Shown here one piece after another: positions 30,089 through 40,200 of a DNA stretch of 64,000 bases. The DNA is taken from NCBI RefSeq assembly GCF_012927275.1, contig NZ_JABBGG010000003.1, forward strand, positions 124,001 through 188,000, written 5' to 3'. Every line of letters begins with the position of its first letter. The first letter of the stretch is position 1. The stretch comes from Massilia polaris (GTDB lineage Bacteria > Pseudomonadota > Gammaproteobacteria > Burkholderiales > Burkholderiaceae_D). The notes under the pieces are model-generated. The model was not told where the DNA came from, did no database searches, and saw only the letters and a list, made by a program, of their open reading frames with translations. Made by a program: the position numbers and the translations under genes.

Positions 30089-30739
30089 TTACTTCGCGAA
30101 CGACGCCATGAACTCAGGCAAGCCTGCCACCCGGTCGGCATTGATTTTGGCGACCGACGGCCGTTCCGCCATGCGCTTCAGGTAGTCCTTGACCGGCAAG
30201 ACGGCCAGCAGGTCTTCGCCATATATCTTCTTGGTCGCCGATATCGCCAGCGGCAGGTGGCAAACAGCCACACAGTCCGCCAGCGTGAATTCTTCACCCG
30301 CGATGTACGGCGAGAATTTCGCCAGCTGCGCGAACGCCGGAATATTCTTGGCCAACTGCTTGCGGACGCGTTCCTTGGTGCTGTCGGACACGGTGCCGCC
30401 GAAGAATGCCGCGCCGTACAATTCGCGCACGACCAGTTCCAGGTGCAGTTCAATGAAGGTGATCAGCTCCTGCACCTTGGCGGCGCGGAATGGTCCTGCC
30501 GGCAGCAGCGCCGGCTGCGGATAGCGCGCTTCGATGTAGTTGACCAGCACCTGCGACTCCGCGAGGGTGCCGTCTTCCGTTTCCAGATACGGAACCTTGC
30601 CGAGCGGCGACTTGGCCAGGATCTCCGCCTTCGGCGTACCCAAGGTAACGCACTCCTCGAACGGGACGTTCTTTTCCAGCAGTACCAGCTTTACTTTATT
30701 GTAGTAATTGCTCGCGGCGAAGCCACATAACTTAAGCAT
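30089..30739 (-). CDS. Glutathione S-transferase family protein
   Basis: 216-aa cytoplasmic GST. The N-terminal thioredoxin-like half begins MLKLCGFAASNYYNKVKLVL and contains the glutathione-binding GKVPYLETEDGTLAES block (the SNAIL-like Glu-Ser). The C-terminal helical half has EFTLADCVAV. The frame extends 18 codons upstream, but the ATG at 30739 has GGAG nine bases before it and starts the first beta strand. It lies between the HD gene (convergent) and mshN (same strand, upstream); cotranscription with the MSHA genes is possible but no functional link is known. Confidence 0.87.
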   Translation of the reverse strand: MLKLCGFAASNYYNKVKLVLLEKNVPFEECVTLGTPKAEILAKSPLGKVPYLETEDGTLAESQVLVNYIEARYPQPALLPAGPFRAAKVQELITFIELHLELVVRELYGAAFFGGTVSDSTKERVRKQLAKNIPAFAQLAKFSPYIAGEEFTLADCVAVCHLPLAISATKKIYGEDLLAVLPVKDYLKRMAERPSVAKINADRVAGLPEFMASFAK

Positions 30740-30758
30740 ATCTATCTGCTCCAGAAGG

Positions 30759-31787
30759 TTAGCGCGACAGCAGTTCCAGCTTGCGGTCAACAAATGTTCG
30801 CAACTGCGGGGTCAGGTTCGTCGACTGGCTGGCGCGTTCAAACGCTGCCACGGCCTCCGCCGTCCGTTTCTCGGCCTGCAGGGAAATGCCCAGGCCCATC
30901 CACCAGATGCCGTTGCCCGGCGCGCTGCGCAGTGCAGCCTGGTATTGTTCCGCCGCCTCGCGGTGCCGGTCGTCGCGCGCCAGCGCGCCCGCGAGGAAGG
31001 CGTAGTATTCGCCATTGCCCTGCGCGTACGGCAAGGTACGCATCAGTGTATCGATGCCGGAGGTACCGCCCTCGATCTGCAAGCGCGCCAGCAGCATCGC
31101 CATCGCCGGCTGGCGCGGGTCGAGCGTCAGGCCGTTTTGCAGCACGCGCATCGCCGGACCCTTGCGGCCCGCTTCCACCAGCAGCCCGACCAGCGTCTGG
31201 CGCGCCGCCTCGTGGCGCGGCTCGATGCTGATCGCCTGCTCGAAGCCTGCGATGGCCTCGCCGACGCGGCCATCCTGCAAGCTGGCGAGCGCGCGGTTGT
31301 ATTCGCTTTCGGCACGCTGGCGCGGGGTCATCTGGCGGCCGGTTTCCGTTGGCGGCTGCGGCCTGCCTGGTTCGGCAAGCTGCGTTGACGCCGCCACGAC
31401 CGGCACGGCGCGCTTCGGCGTTTCATGTCGTGGGACCGCTGGCCGCGGCGCCGGTTCCTGGTCTGGCTCAGTTGCGCGCGCCGGCTCGACCTGGATTATC
31501 GGCATTGGCGGCGCTTCGTCATCGACCACTTCGGGCGGCATCTGCTGCACCATCTTTACGGGTGCGCTCGCGACTGCGCCGGCTGCCGGCCGCTTCAACC
31601 ACCAGTAACCGGCGCCAGCCGCCAGCATCAACGCGACGGCAGCGGCGACGCCGATGGCGGCCACCGGCGGGTTGCGGCCATGGGAAACCGATTTGAGCTT
31701 GCTCTGCGCGGCGGCGCCCGGCGCGGCGGCGCCCGGCGCGGAACCGCGGGCGTCCAGGTCCTGCAGCATTTTGTTAATGAGGCTCAA
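30759..31787 (-). CDS. mshN: MSHA biogenesis protein MshN (TPR protein)
   Basis: 342-aa inner-membrane protein. It starts M-SLINKMLQDLDARG, the standard MshN opening, has one transmembrane helix at about 42-63, a Pro/Ala-rich linker and tetratricopeptide repeats over the last 160 residues. The start is a TTG whose bases overlap the mshM stop (TTGA), so an apparent ATG 22 codons upstream is not needed. It is the last gene of the MSHA locus. In Vibrio, MshN is needed for pilus assembly. Confidence 0.85.
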   Translation of the reverse strand: MSLINKMLQDLDARGSAPGAAAPGAAAQSKLKSVSHGRNPPVAAIGVAAAVALMLAAGAGYWWLKRPAAGAVASAPVKMVQQMPPEVVDDEAPPMPIIQVEPARATEPDQEPAPRPAVPRHETPKRAVPVVAASTQLAEPGRPQPPTETGRQMTPRQRAESEYNRALASLQDGRVGEAIAGFEQAISIEPRHEAARQTLVGLLVEAGRKGPAMRVLQNGLTLDPRQPAMAMLLARLQIEGGTSGIDTLMRTLPYAQGNGEYYAFLAGALARDDRHREAAEQYQAALRSAPGNGIWWMGLGISLQAEKRTAEAVAAFERASQSTNLTPQLRTFVDRKLELLSR

Positions 31788-32671
31788 CTTGTCAACGCCC
31801 AGGCCAGCCCGCCGGCAGCCGCCAGCACGGAAAACGACGCGGCCCACGGCCACAGGCGCCGCCTGGCGGTGATCGTGTCGCGCGCGGCCACCGATACATG
31901 CTGGCGCGTCACTTCCTGCTTGCCCTGGCCGTACGCCACCATCAGCGACTTGTGCGCAAGGATGTTGACCAGGCGCGGAATCCCGCCGCTGGCGCGATAC
32001 AGTTTCGACACGGCGCCACGGCTGAACAGGCGGGAGCCGCCGAAGCCGGCAACGCGCAGGCGGTGCGCCAGGTAGTAATCGAGGTCGTCCTTGCGCAGCG
32101 GGCCAAGGTGGTAATGGAAAATAATGCGCTGGGCCAGCTGGCGCACCGAGTCGAGCTCCAGCTTGCGGTTCAGTTCGGGCTGGCCGAACAGCACGATTTG
32201 CAGCAGCTTGCGCTTTTCCGTCTCCAGGTTCGTCAGAAGGCGCAGCGCCTCCAGGCTGACCACCGGAATCGCCTGCGCTTCATCGAGGCACAGCACCACG
32301 CGCTTGCCTTCGACGGCCAGGCCCATCAGGCGCATCATCAGCGCCTTGATCAGCTTGTGCTGGTCGACGCCCTTCTCCAGTTCGATCGACAGCTCGTCGG
32401 CCAGCGCAAGCATCAGGGTGCGCGGTTCGAGGTAGGGGTTGGGAATGTAGGCGGTAACGAAGTCGTCGCCAAGCGTGGCCATGAACTTTCGGCACAGCAG
32501 GGTCTTGCCGGTACCGACCTCGCCGGTGATCTTGATGAAGCCGTCGCCGTTGCGGGCGGCGACCAGCAGCGTGTTGAGCGCCTCCTGCGAGTGCGGACTG
32601 GTAAAGAAGAAGCTCGTATCCGGCGTAATGCTGAACGGAACCTCGCGCAGGCCGAAGTGCTCGGTGTACAT
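31784..32671 (-). CDS. mshM: MSHA biogenesis AAA ATPase MshM (ExeA-like)
   Basis: 295-aa AAA protein of the ExeA/MshM type. Walker A is GEVGTGKTLLCRKF, near residue 46, and Walker B is VVLCLDEAQ. A hydrophobic segment at the very C-terminus (about 275-293) may anchor it. ExeA-type ATPases help secretins assemble, matching the secretin gene mshL just upstream, whose TAA overlaps the mshM ATG by one base. All ATPase motifs are intact. Confidence 0.9.
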   Translation of the reverse strand: MYTEHFGLREVPFSITPDTSFFFTSPHSQEALNTLLVAARNGDGFIKITGEVGTGKTLLCRKFMATLGDDFVTAYIPNPYLEPRTLMLALADELSIELEKGVDQHKLIKALMMRLMGLAVEGKRVVLCLDEAQAIPVVSLEALRLLTNLETEKRKLLQIVLFGQPELNRKLELDSVRQLAQRIIFHYHLGPLRKDDLDYYLAHRLRVAGFGGSRLFSRGAVSKLYRASGGIPRLVNILAHKSLMVAYGQGKQEVTRQHVSVAARDTITARRRLWPWAASFSVLAAAGGLAWALTS

Positions 32672-34440
32672 TACTTGCGCCTTCCTGCGTTCGGGTCCAG
32701 GTCCTGGATACGGCGGCTGGTGTCGAGCAGGTCCTGGTTCCAGCTGTCGCCGCCTTCGACGATGGTCGGCTTGATCAGCACGACCAGCTCACGCTTCTGG
32801 TTCACATTATTCTTGTTGCGGAACAGGTTGCCGATCACCGGCAGGTTGCCCGCGCCCGGCACTTGCGAGCGGTCGTTGGTCGAGGCCTGGCGCATCAGCC
32901 CCCCAATGGCGACGACCTGGCCGTTCTGGCCGCGCACCATGCTGTCGATCTCGGAAGTCGAGGACGCCGCCAGCGGCAGGCTCAGGTTGCCGGCGCTGCC
33001 CAGGTTGATGGCCTTGGTAACAGTGGTGACCTGGCTGACCGATGGGTGCACGTGCAGGATGATGTTGCCCTTGTCGTCGATCTGCGGGGTCACGTCCAGC
33101 ACCACGCCCGAGAAGAAGGGCTGCAAAGTCACGCTCGGCGTCACGGTATTTCCGGTCGTGTTGGTGTTGGTGGTCGTGGTCACGCCAGTCACATAGAACT
33201 CGTCGGTGCCGATCTTCAGCACTGCCTTCTGGTTGTTCAAGGTCGCAACACGCGGGCTCGACAGGACGTGGACGGTCCCCTGCGACTCCAGGAAGGAGAT
33301 CAGCGCGGCGAAATTATTGGTCTGGAATGCCAGGCCGAACAGCGAGCTGCCGAGGCTGCTGGCGTTGGCCAGCGCAAAGCCGGTCGAGGCCAGCAAGCCG
33401 GTAGCGTCCGACATCGTTGGTGGCTGGCCGCCGCCGAACGGCAACGGAGCGAGCGTCGTACCGGGGCCGACATAGCCTGTCGACACGCGGTTGCCATGCG
33501 AGCTCTTGAACGAGGCAAACGAAGCCCAGTTGATGCCGCTCTGGAAGCTGTCGTTCAGTTCCACTTCAAGGATCTTTGCCTCGAGAATGACCTGGCGGTC
33601 CACCGACAGCTGGGTCGCCTTCAGGTAGCGGTCGACATTGCGCAGTTCTTCCGGCATCGCGCGGATCACCAGCACGCCCGACTGCGGGCTGATCACGACG
33701 CTGCGGCCACCTTTTTCCGACTCCCCGACGATGGCCTCGATGGCCGCCTTCAGCTCGACCCAGAAGTCGTTGCCCGACGTAGTGTTGACGCTGGAACTGT
33801 CCGCTGCCGAGCGGTTGCCGTTGGCATCGCCCTGATTATTGTTCTGATTGTTCTGGTTCAATGCAGTACCGTCGCCGCCGCTATTGCTGATGCCCGCGTT
33901 CGCCACCGAGGTCGACGTCACGCGCAGGTTCGACACGCCCTTGCGCGAACCAATCAGGTAGTTGACCTGGAACATTCTGGTCTGCATCGTCAACGGCTTG
34001 ATCGCAATGCGCGTGCCCTGGATCTGGTATTCGTAACCGTACAGTTCGCGCACGGCGTCGAGCGCCTCGATCATTGTCACGTCCTTCAAATTGGCCGTGA
34101 TCGTGCCGCTCACTTCCGGATGCACCAGCATGTTGAAGCGGGTGCCGGCAACCAGCGAATTGAAGAACTGCTGTGCAGGTACGTTGTTGAAGGACACGTT
34201 GAAACGCTCCTCCAGCGCCGGCCGCGCCTTCGGCAGCTGCGCGGCGAGCGCCGAGGCTGGCGGCAGCAAGGCGTTCGAGACGGCGTCGTCGACCTTTGCC
34301 GCGCTGGCGGGCTTCGCGGCCGCGCCGGATACCTCGGCGCTGATCCTGTCGTAGGTCGCGCGCTCGGACGGCGTGCCGCAGCCAGCGAGGGCAAGGGCGG
34401 CGGCGATCAGGAGAAGTTTTTGCATGCTGTCTGTCTTCAT
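32671..34440 (-). CDS. mshL: MSHA pilus secretin MshL
   Basis: 589-aa outer-membrane secretin through which the pilus leaves the cell. The N-terminal lipobox is LAGC with Cys21 counted from the first ATG (a second ATG at codon 6 is possible). An STN/secretin N-domain region (about 65-130) precedes N1-like domains and the C-terminal secretin core, with VPGAGNLPVIGNLFRNK as the conserved end motif. A Ser/Asn/Gln-rich linker lies at about 180-215 (NQNNQNNNQGDANGN). It starts 7 bases after mshK. Confidence 0.93.
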   Translation of the reverse strand: MKTDSMQKLLLIAAALALAGCGTPSERATYDRISAEVSGAAAKPASAAKVDDAVSNALLPPASALAAQLPKARPALEERFNVSFNNVPAQQFFNSLVAGTRFNMLVHPEVSGTITANLKDVTMIEALDAVRELYGYEYQIQGTRIAIKPLTMQTRMFQVNYLIGSRKGVSNLRVTSTSVANAGISNSGGDGTALNQNNQNNNQGDANGNRSAADSSSVNTTSGNDFWVELKAAIEAIVGESEKGGRSVVISPQSGVLVIRAMPEELRNVDRYLKATQLSVDRQVILEAKILEVELNDSFQSGINWASFASFKSSHGNRVSTGYVGPGTTLAPLPFGGGQPPTMSDATGLLASTGFALANASSLGSSLFGLAFQTNNFAALISFLESQGTVHVLSSPRVATLNNQKAVLKIGTDEFYVTGVTTTTNTNTTGNTVTPSVTLQPFFSGVVLDVTPQIDDKGNIILHVHPSVSQVTTVTKAINLGSAGNLSLPLAASSTSEIDSMVRGQNGQVVAIGGLMRQASTNDRSQVPGAGNLPVIGNLFRNKNNVNQKRELVVLIKPTIVEGGDSWNQDLLDTSRRIQDLDPNAGRRK

Positions 34441-34447
34441 GGCGTGG

Positions 34448-34819
34448 CTATTGTTGTACGGACTTCGTGTTCTCGCCAGCAGCTGCCGCCGGGAACAATT
34501 TCAGCACTTGTTTCTTGCCGCCTTTCGACAGCACGACCTCGGTTTGCGTCATGCGTTCGACGCGCGCGCCCTTGATGTTGTCGCCCAGCCGGACCATCTC
34601 GCCGTCGATCACCGCCACGTGCCGTCCGCCCGGCGTGCGCGCGATCAGGATCGACTGCAGGCGCGGGCCTTCCAGCGCCACCGGTCCTCCCGTCGCCCCC
34701 TTGGCATTTGCCATCAGCGATGCCGGCGGGCGTGTCGGATCCTGCAATGCCTGTGCGCACACAACGCCTGCCGTGAGTGTACATGCTGCCATGAAGAAAA
34801 TGCTGGCTATCGCTTTCAC
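34448..34819 (-). CDS. mshK: MSHA biogenesis protein MshK
   Basis: 123-aa predicted periplasmic protein with a cleavable signal peptide and the DPTRPP motif right after it, which marks MshK and is shared with PilP-like proteins. A beta-rich core follows (LQSILIARTPGGRHVAVIDG). I place the start at a GTG overlapping the mshJ stop in GTGA, with GGA seven bases upstream; an ATG four codons earlier is possible. Probably links the inner-membrane MshJ complex to the secretin, as PilP does. Confidence 0.82.
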   Translation of the reverse strand: MKAIASIFFMAACTLTAGVVCAQALQDPTRPPASLMANAKGATGGPVALEGPRLQSILIARTPGGRHVAVIDGEMVRLGDNIKGARVERMTQTEVVLSKGGKKQVLKLFPAAAAGENTKSVQQ

Positions 34820-35490
34820 AGCTTCATCCATTTCCGGTCCAGGCTCAGCGTGTGCAAGGTCAAGGTCAGGCGCGAGTTCGGGTACTCTTCGACGTCGAGC
34901 GCGGCGCTGCTCCACAACAACTGGGTCGGCATCGTCTCGAGCGCGTTCATGTAGTTGATCATGTCGAGGTAGTTGCCGCGCACCGTGACCTGGACGGCGT
35001 GGCGGTACAGCAGCGCAGCGCCGCCCGTGGCCGCAGCGCCAGATGCCGGGTTGTAGCTGGCCTCGGCGACGGCGGTGGCCGGCAAGGTCTTCATCGACAC
35101 CAGCGTCAATCGTCCGTTTGCTGCGAGAATGGCCTCCAGCAGCGGCGCGATCTTCTCGGGCGCAACCAGGCCCTGTTCGAGCGCGCGCAGCTTGCCGCCG
35201 AGCGAATCGATATCGGCCTTGACTGCCGCCAGGCGCGTGCGGTTCGGCGCATCCGGATCCATCGAGAAACCCGACAGCTTGGCGCTGATCTCGCCGTCGA
35301 TGCCGCTGATGTTGTTGCGGACCTGGGCGATCTGCGTGCGCAGTGCCTGTTCCTTGGCGAACAAGGGACCCAGCATCAAGGAATACACGACGAACAAAAT
35401 GGCCGCGGCCGCGGCCACGAATACCATCGCGCGCTCGCGCAGGCTGAGCGCATCGATCTTGTTGCCGAGCGCGACAAGGCGTGCAGTCAT
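34816..35490 (-). CDS. mshJ: MSHA biogenesis protein MshJ (PilO-like)
   Basis: 224-aa bitopic inner-membrane protein: cytoplasmic N-terminus, one helix at about 23-43, a coiled-coil-prone stretch (about 45-115) and a ferredoxin-like periplasmic domain. This is the PilO layout, and its place between a PilN-like and a PilP-like gene confirms it. Its start overlaps the previous stop by four bases. It forms part of the inner-membrane alignment complex of the pilus. Confidence 0.85.
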   Translation of the reverse strand: MTARLVALGNKIDALSLRERAMVFVAAAAAILFVVYSLMLGPLFAKEQALRTQIAQVRNNISGIDGEISAKLSGFSMDPDAPNRTRLAAVKADIDSLGGKLRALEQGLVAPEKIAPLLEAILAANGRLTLVSMKTLPATAVAEASYNPASGAAATGGAALLYRHAVQVTVRGNYLDMINYMNALETMPTQLLWSSAALDVEEYPNSRLTLTLHTLSLDRKWMKL

Positions 35491-36113
35491 CGCGCGGCCT
35501 CCTGCACGACCGATTCAAGGCGGAACTCGACGAACGGTGCTGCGCTGGACTTGCCGCCTTCGTCTTTCATCTCGCCCTGGGCAATCTCGAGGCTGGAGAA
35601 CGACTTGCCCTGCATCACAGGCTCGCGCGTCAGGCGACTGATGTAGCCCGGCACCATGCTGCCTTCCAGCGCCCTGCCCCGGATGCCGATGTCAGTCCCG
35701 GCGACCGAAACACCGGTCAGCCACAGCCCATTCATGTTCTGGCGCGCCAGTGCCTTGTAGTATTCGGAATAGCCGGTCGTGTTGCCGAGTTCTCCGCGTT
35801 CGAGTACACCCGACACCAGCCGCAAGGAACGCAGTTGCGCCTCCGCCTCAGCGATTTGAGCTTCCAGCTCTTTACTCGGCGGCCTTGGCGCGAATTCGGC
35901 GTTCACCATGGCCTGGCGGGCCCGCTTCTGCACCAGCTGGGCGTTGACCGCCATCGCTTCCTGCTCGCGCGCGTTGACGTGATGCTTGCCGTACGCAACC
36001 ATCGCCAGCGAACCGAACAGCAGCACGCCGAGCGCCTGGGCCATGGCAATGCTGCTGAAGACCTTCTTCTGCTTGAGGAAGACCGGGTTGAAGAGGTTTA
36101 TCTGCTGGCTCAA
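35487..36113 (-). CDS. PilN-like MSHA biogenesis protein
   Basis: 208-aa bitopic protein opening with MSQQINLFNP, the PilN hallmark (I-N-L-x-P), followed by a basic patch, one transmembrane helix (about 20-42), a coiled-coil-prone region and a small periplasmic domain. It sits between the PilM-like mshI and PilO-like mshJ, overlapping each by four bases. In some genomes this gene is called mshI2. The cytoplasmic N-terminus probably binds MshI. Confidence 0.85.
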   Translation of the reverse strand: MSQQINLFNPVFLKQKKVFSSIAMAQALGVLLFGSLAMVAYGKHHVNAREQEAMAVNAQLVQKRARQAMVNAEFAPRPPSKELEAQIAEAEAQLRSLRLVSGVLERGELGNTTGYSEYYKALARQNMNGLWLTGVSVAGTDIGIRGRALEGSMVPGYISRLTREPVMQGKSFSSLEIAQGEMKDEGGKSSAAPFVEFRLESVVQEAAR

Positions 36114-37051
36114 AGCCGCGTCTCCTCATGGCGCAAGGCCGCGCCGATGGTGAAGAAGAAGCGCTGCTGCGCCGCTTTGTCCAGCAGTTCGGGCACGCCG
36201 CTGATGTCCAGCGCGTCGCCCAGGTCCATCGTCTGGACCGGCGTGTACAGGTTGCTCGACAGGTATTCCTCGAGGCCCGTGACTGCGCTCGGCGCGAGCA
36301 GAAGCTTGGAAACGCTGATGAAATGGAACTGGCGGTCGAAGTGATCGAGCGAGCGTTGCAGCTCAAGCGTGATCTTGTCGAAGCTGGCGTGCTTGCGGTC
36401 GTGGTCGGTGTCGAGCAATTGCTCGAGCGTGACGTCGATGCGGCGCGACAGGTAGAGTTCGCCCGTGAAGGTCACCGTCAGCAAGCCGCCGTCGGCGCCG
36501 AACGACAGCATCGCCAGGCCGCAGCCTTCGGGCTCTACCAGGGTCGAAATATTTCGCTGCGCCATTTCGGGAATATCGATCACCGACAGGCCCACTTTGG
36601 CCGTGGCAAAAAGGGCCTGGCGCTTTTCGATGACGCTGTTGCGCGCGGCGACGGCGAACATGCCGTGGTTGGTGCGCACTGTGGCGTTCTTGTCGGCCGG
36701 GATATCGAGCACGTCGATGGTGGCGTCGTCGACGTGGAAGTCGAGCATGTCCTTCAGGCGCCAGCGCACCGCGGTCTTGAGTTCGTCGGCGGGAACGTTC
36801 GGCGCCTCGCCGGCCAGCATCTGGTACTCGCCGCCGGACAGGACGGTGGTGCAGTGGAAGGTGGCGGCGCGCAACTCGCGGCCTGCCTTCTCGAGCAGAT
36901 CGGCGTCGGGGCGGCCAGCGTAAAACACACATGTCTCCACCGCCGGACGGGCACCGGGAACACGCGAAATGCGGGCGGCGGCGATGCCATCGCCACGCAG
37001 CGAAAATGACAGCCAGGATTCAATCTTCTTCGCTTGTTTGAAAAAACGCAT
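36110..37051 (-). CDS. mshI: MSHA biogenesis protein MshI (PilM-like)
   Basis: 313-aa cytoplasmic actin-fold-like protein of the PilM/MshI family. Recognisable parts are AVRWRLKDMLDFHVDDATIDV and LTVTFTGELYLSRRID. It is the first gene of the second block of the MSHA locus, separated from mshQ by 158 bp that include a minus-strand TATAAT. Overlap of its stop with the next start shows translational coupling through the block mshI to mshN. It likely docks the PilN-like protein to the cytoplasmic ATPase. Confidence 0.88.
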   Translation of the reverse strand: MRFFKQAKKIESWLSFSLRGDGIAAARISRVPGARPAVETCVFYAGRPDADLLEKAGRELRAATFHCTTVLSGGEYQMLAGEAPNVPADELKTAVRWRLKDMLDFHVDDATIDVLDIPADKNATVRTNHGMFAVAARNSVIEKRQALFATAKVGLSVIDIPEMAQRNISTLVEPEGCGLAMLSFGADGGLLTVTFTGELYLSRRIDVTLEQLLDTDHDRKHASFDKITLELQRSLDHFDRQFHFISVSKLLLAPSAVTGLEEYLSSNLYTPVQTMDLGDALDISGVPELLDKAAQQRFFFTIGAALRHEETRL

Positions 37052-37105
37052 GCAGGCAAAAGGTAAAGTTAGGCGACTAAATGAAGAACGCGCGATAGGC
37101 GCTTG

Positions 37106-37111
37106 ATTATA
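37106..37111 (-). promoter_or_regulatory. Putative -10 box upstream of mshI
   Basis: A minus-strand TATAAT lies 55 bases before the mshI ATG, centred in the short palindrome CTTGA-N6-TCAAG (37102-37117). The -35 position holds no good hexamer. It is the only sizeable gap inside the MSHA locus (37052-37209), and no terminator-like hairpin was found there, so it may be an internal promoter adding to readthrough. Confidence 0.4.
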
Positions 37112-37209
37112 TTCAAGTTTCGCAGGGTATCGATACTAATTTTACAACTGGGAAATATATATTCTGTTTTTCGCGCAGTTGGGCTGCAAATACGCCACGC
37201 CGGGGCTGG

Positions 37210-40200
37210 CTAGTGGAGTTCGCGCAGGTAGATCAGCGGGCTCTTGTAGGTGCCGAATTTGATCCTTGCCTTCGTGCTTGGCAACCAGAGGAGGTGGTCG
37301 ACCAGCAAGTCGACGCTGCCGGCCTTCCCGGGCAACGAATTGACCGAGAACCTGGCGGTACCGGCGGACAGCAGCTGCAGCGGAGAAGGTAGCAGACTGA
37401 GCACACTTCCGCCAAGGCTGCCATTGAGCTTCGTGAAGGTGGCCCTGGATGGATCGATCAAGTTGTGGTTGTCGGTGCTGCTCGGTTCCCAGTTGCTGCC
37501 GCTCCAGTATTGCGCGCTGACTTGCACGGGAAGATTCAGCCGCTCCGAGCCGTGTGCGCTTGGCACCAGCAGGCGGCCATTGACGATCCGGATGCCCGCC
37601 TCGGGCGAGTCCACCGGCAGCTTCGAGCTTACTGCTCCTCCGCTCTCCACAGCGCGCAGGTAGATACTGTCGGGCGCGCCCCACGGCCCCTGCGGTGAAT
37701 CGCGATCAAACGGATTGAGCAGCGTGTAAGAAGGTTCAACCGTGGCCACGCCATCGATAAACTTCCCGGCAGGCGCAGTGGCAGGACTCAGGCTAAGCTT
37801 TTGCACCGTACCGCCGGCCTGGTCCCATGCCGACAACACGACTTCACGGGCGAAACCGCCCCGGTAGTTCATTGTCCGAACGCCGCTGGCGCTTCGCGCT
37901 GTGACCATGACCTCGAATGCTTCCCTTGAATATGCCCCCGCCTCGATACCGGACGGGCATCCCATTTTGATCCTGCACGCCATCCTCTGGCTTGTACTGG
38001 TCATGAAATGGTGGGGAATGAAACGTCCAGCCGTGGCCGGCGTAACGATCAGCTTGTCGAGCCGGACATCCAGGTACGTCGACGCCGCGATGCCGGGCGT
38101 CAGCTGGATAATGCCGACGTCGTCCCACTTGAATTGCGCTGTCGCCTTTCCGTTTGCCGGTGTACCGAACTTGCCGATCAGTTCGGGAAGTACACGGACC
38201 GCGCCGTCGTGCGCGTCAACGTCGTCGTGCAGCATCGCTGCCTTACCCGGTACCGTACTCGCGCCGACCGACACTGCCGGCACCAGGAACAGCGCAGGGT
38301 CGCTCTCCCGGCCAAAATTCGGTGTCAGCGTTTTAGACTTTGCATAGGCGCCGACCGTCACCGTGAATGGAACGCCAGCACGGATGACAAACGCGTGGTC
38401 ATCGGCAAGCGCGCCTGGCACAGCTGTTGTTCCGTCGTTCCCCTTGATGTCGGAAATCCTTACCTCATCCGGAACAGACACGAATGCCATGCTGCCGCTC
38501 GCTTTCCGGCTTGCTACCGGACGCAGGAATAATCGAATTTGGCCTACGTCGGCATAACTGAAGCTGGCCGCCGCCGACACACCGTTGAACGTCACCGTCA
38601 CGGGGGCGGACCAATTGGCGGGCTCGACGCCGTCGCTCGCGCAGACCGGCAAGGTCTTGAGGGCGTAACTCGCCGACACCCCGGCGGGTGACGATGGATT
38701 CAGGCAGCTCAGGCCAAACTCCATCGATTCTGTTGCCGGTGAAGGGGCAACAGGCACGCCATTCGAAACCGGAGTGATATAAATAGTGCGAACTTCACCT
38801 GCGACGATCGGTGCAAGTGTCGTCGAACATTGTTTTTCGGAATCCAGTGGCACTCCCGCGTTGCATGCCGAATCGGTGAACACATATTTAAGGGAGCCAT
38901 CCGATACAACCCCCTTGACGATAACTGTATTATTTTCAGGAACCGGATCGTACATCTTGCCGGTTACCGCAGCACTCACGGAAATCGTCCCGCTGGCGCT
39001 CACCTTTGCCGTGAGGATCAGGCTCCCCAACGCCGAGCCGGATGAAAGCGATGCCGGGTTGCTACACGTGACGACCTGCCCTGCGCTGCTGCATGTCCAG
39101 CCCGTCCCTGTGCCCGACACAAACGCCAATCCCGAAGGCAAGGTCGTGGTAACAACGGTCGGCCCGCTTTCGGTGCTGGGCCCTTTATTCGACACGGTCA
39201 CCGTATAGCCGACGCTCTGGCCGGGCGTCATCTCGTTATTCTGCAGCATCGAAATGTTGAGGTCCGACATCGGAACGTTCGGCAATGCGACGACTTCCGC
39301 GCTGAGCAGGACGAGGTCCTGCCCCGACTCGTAGCGGGTCGATGCCGTGGTCTGGCCGCCCTGGATGACGGGGTAGCCTACCGTGTAGGCATCGAAATCG
39401 ATGCCGTACGACTTCTTGTCCCCGTCAATGTTACTTTGCGAGTTGAACTGGTTCCCGCTTGGATTAAGGGAGTCCGTCATCGCGTATCCATTGAAGCTGA
39501 GATTCTCGCCGGAACCGTCCAGCGTCACATCGCCTTCCCAAGTAATGTGCGCCACCCGGCCAGTTGCGCTGCCGACGGGGTTCGGCACGCGGAAACCGCT
39601 GAGGCTCAGCGAGATGCCGTTGTAGCGCATGTACTGGAACCCTTCGTACAGGTTCAACATGCGGAACGGCTCGCTGTCATCCGAGTAAACCACCAGCAGC
39701 GCGAATCCGCCCAGAACACCTTCAACCGAGCAGTACGGGGCATTGGTATCGACGGTCAGGCCCCTGAACGAGTATTTATCGTAATCCTCTGCCTTCTTAC
39801 CGTTGCCGTTGCCATTGCCTTTGCCGTTCTTATCGTTCTCTTTCTTATCGCCCCACTTCTTCTTGACCTGTTCGGTTACATCCACAGCACCGGAATAATA
39901 GTTATAGTTATTACCGATCGTGGTCGAGTAGTAGCGTCTTTCGGCCTCGGCGCTGACGGAAACGCCATCGAAAACAACGGTGAAATCAGGGTTGTAGTTG
40001 GAGCCTGCCCAGTACAGCTGGGCGCTGAGGATGGTCGCTGTCGAGGGTATGCCCGCCAGGCTGGTCGTGCGGTCGATGCTCGGGTCGAACACTTCGCACG
40101 GCTTGTTGTTACCCTTGTTGCGAATGGTTTGCTGGATACCGGCAAAGTTCACGTTGCCGGCGAAACTCTTGAGCAGGCGGATAGCAGTATCAGCGCGCGC

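Noticed and set aside
34448-35518. 356-codon frame spanning mshK and mshJ
   Set aside because: Only its last 123 codons are MshK; the rest is the wrong frame of mshJ.
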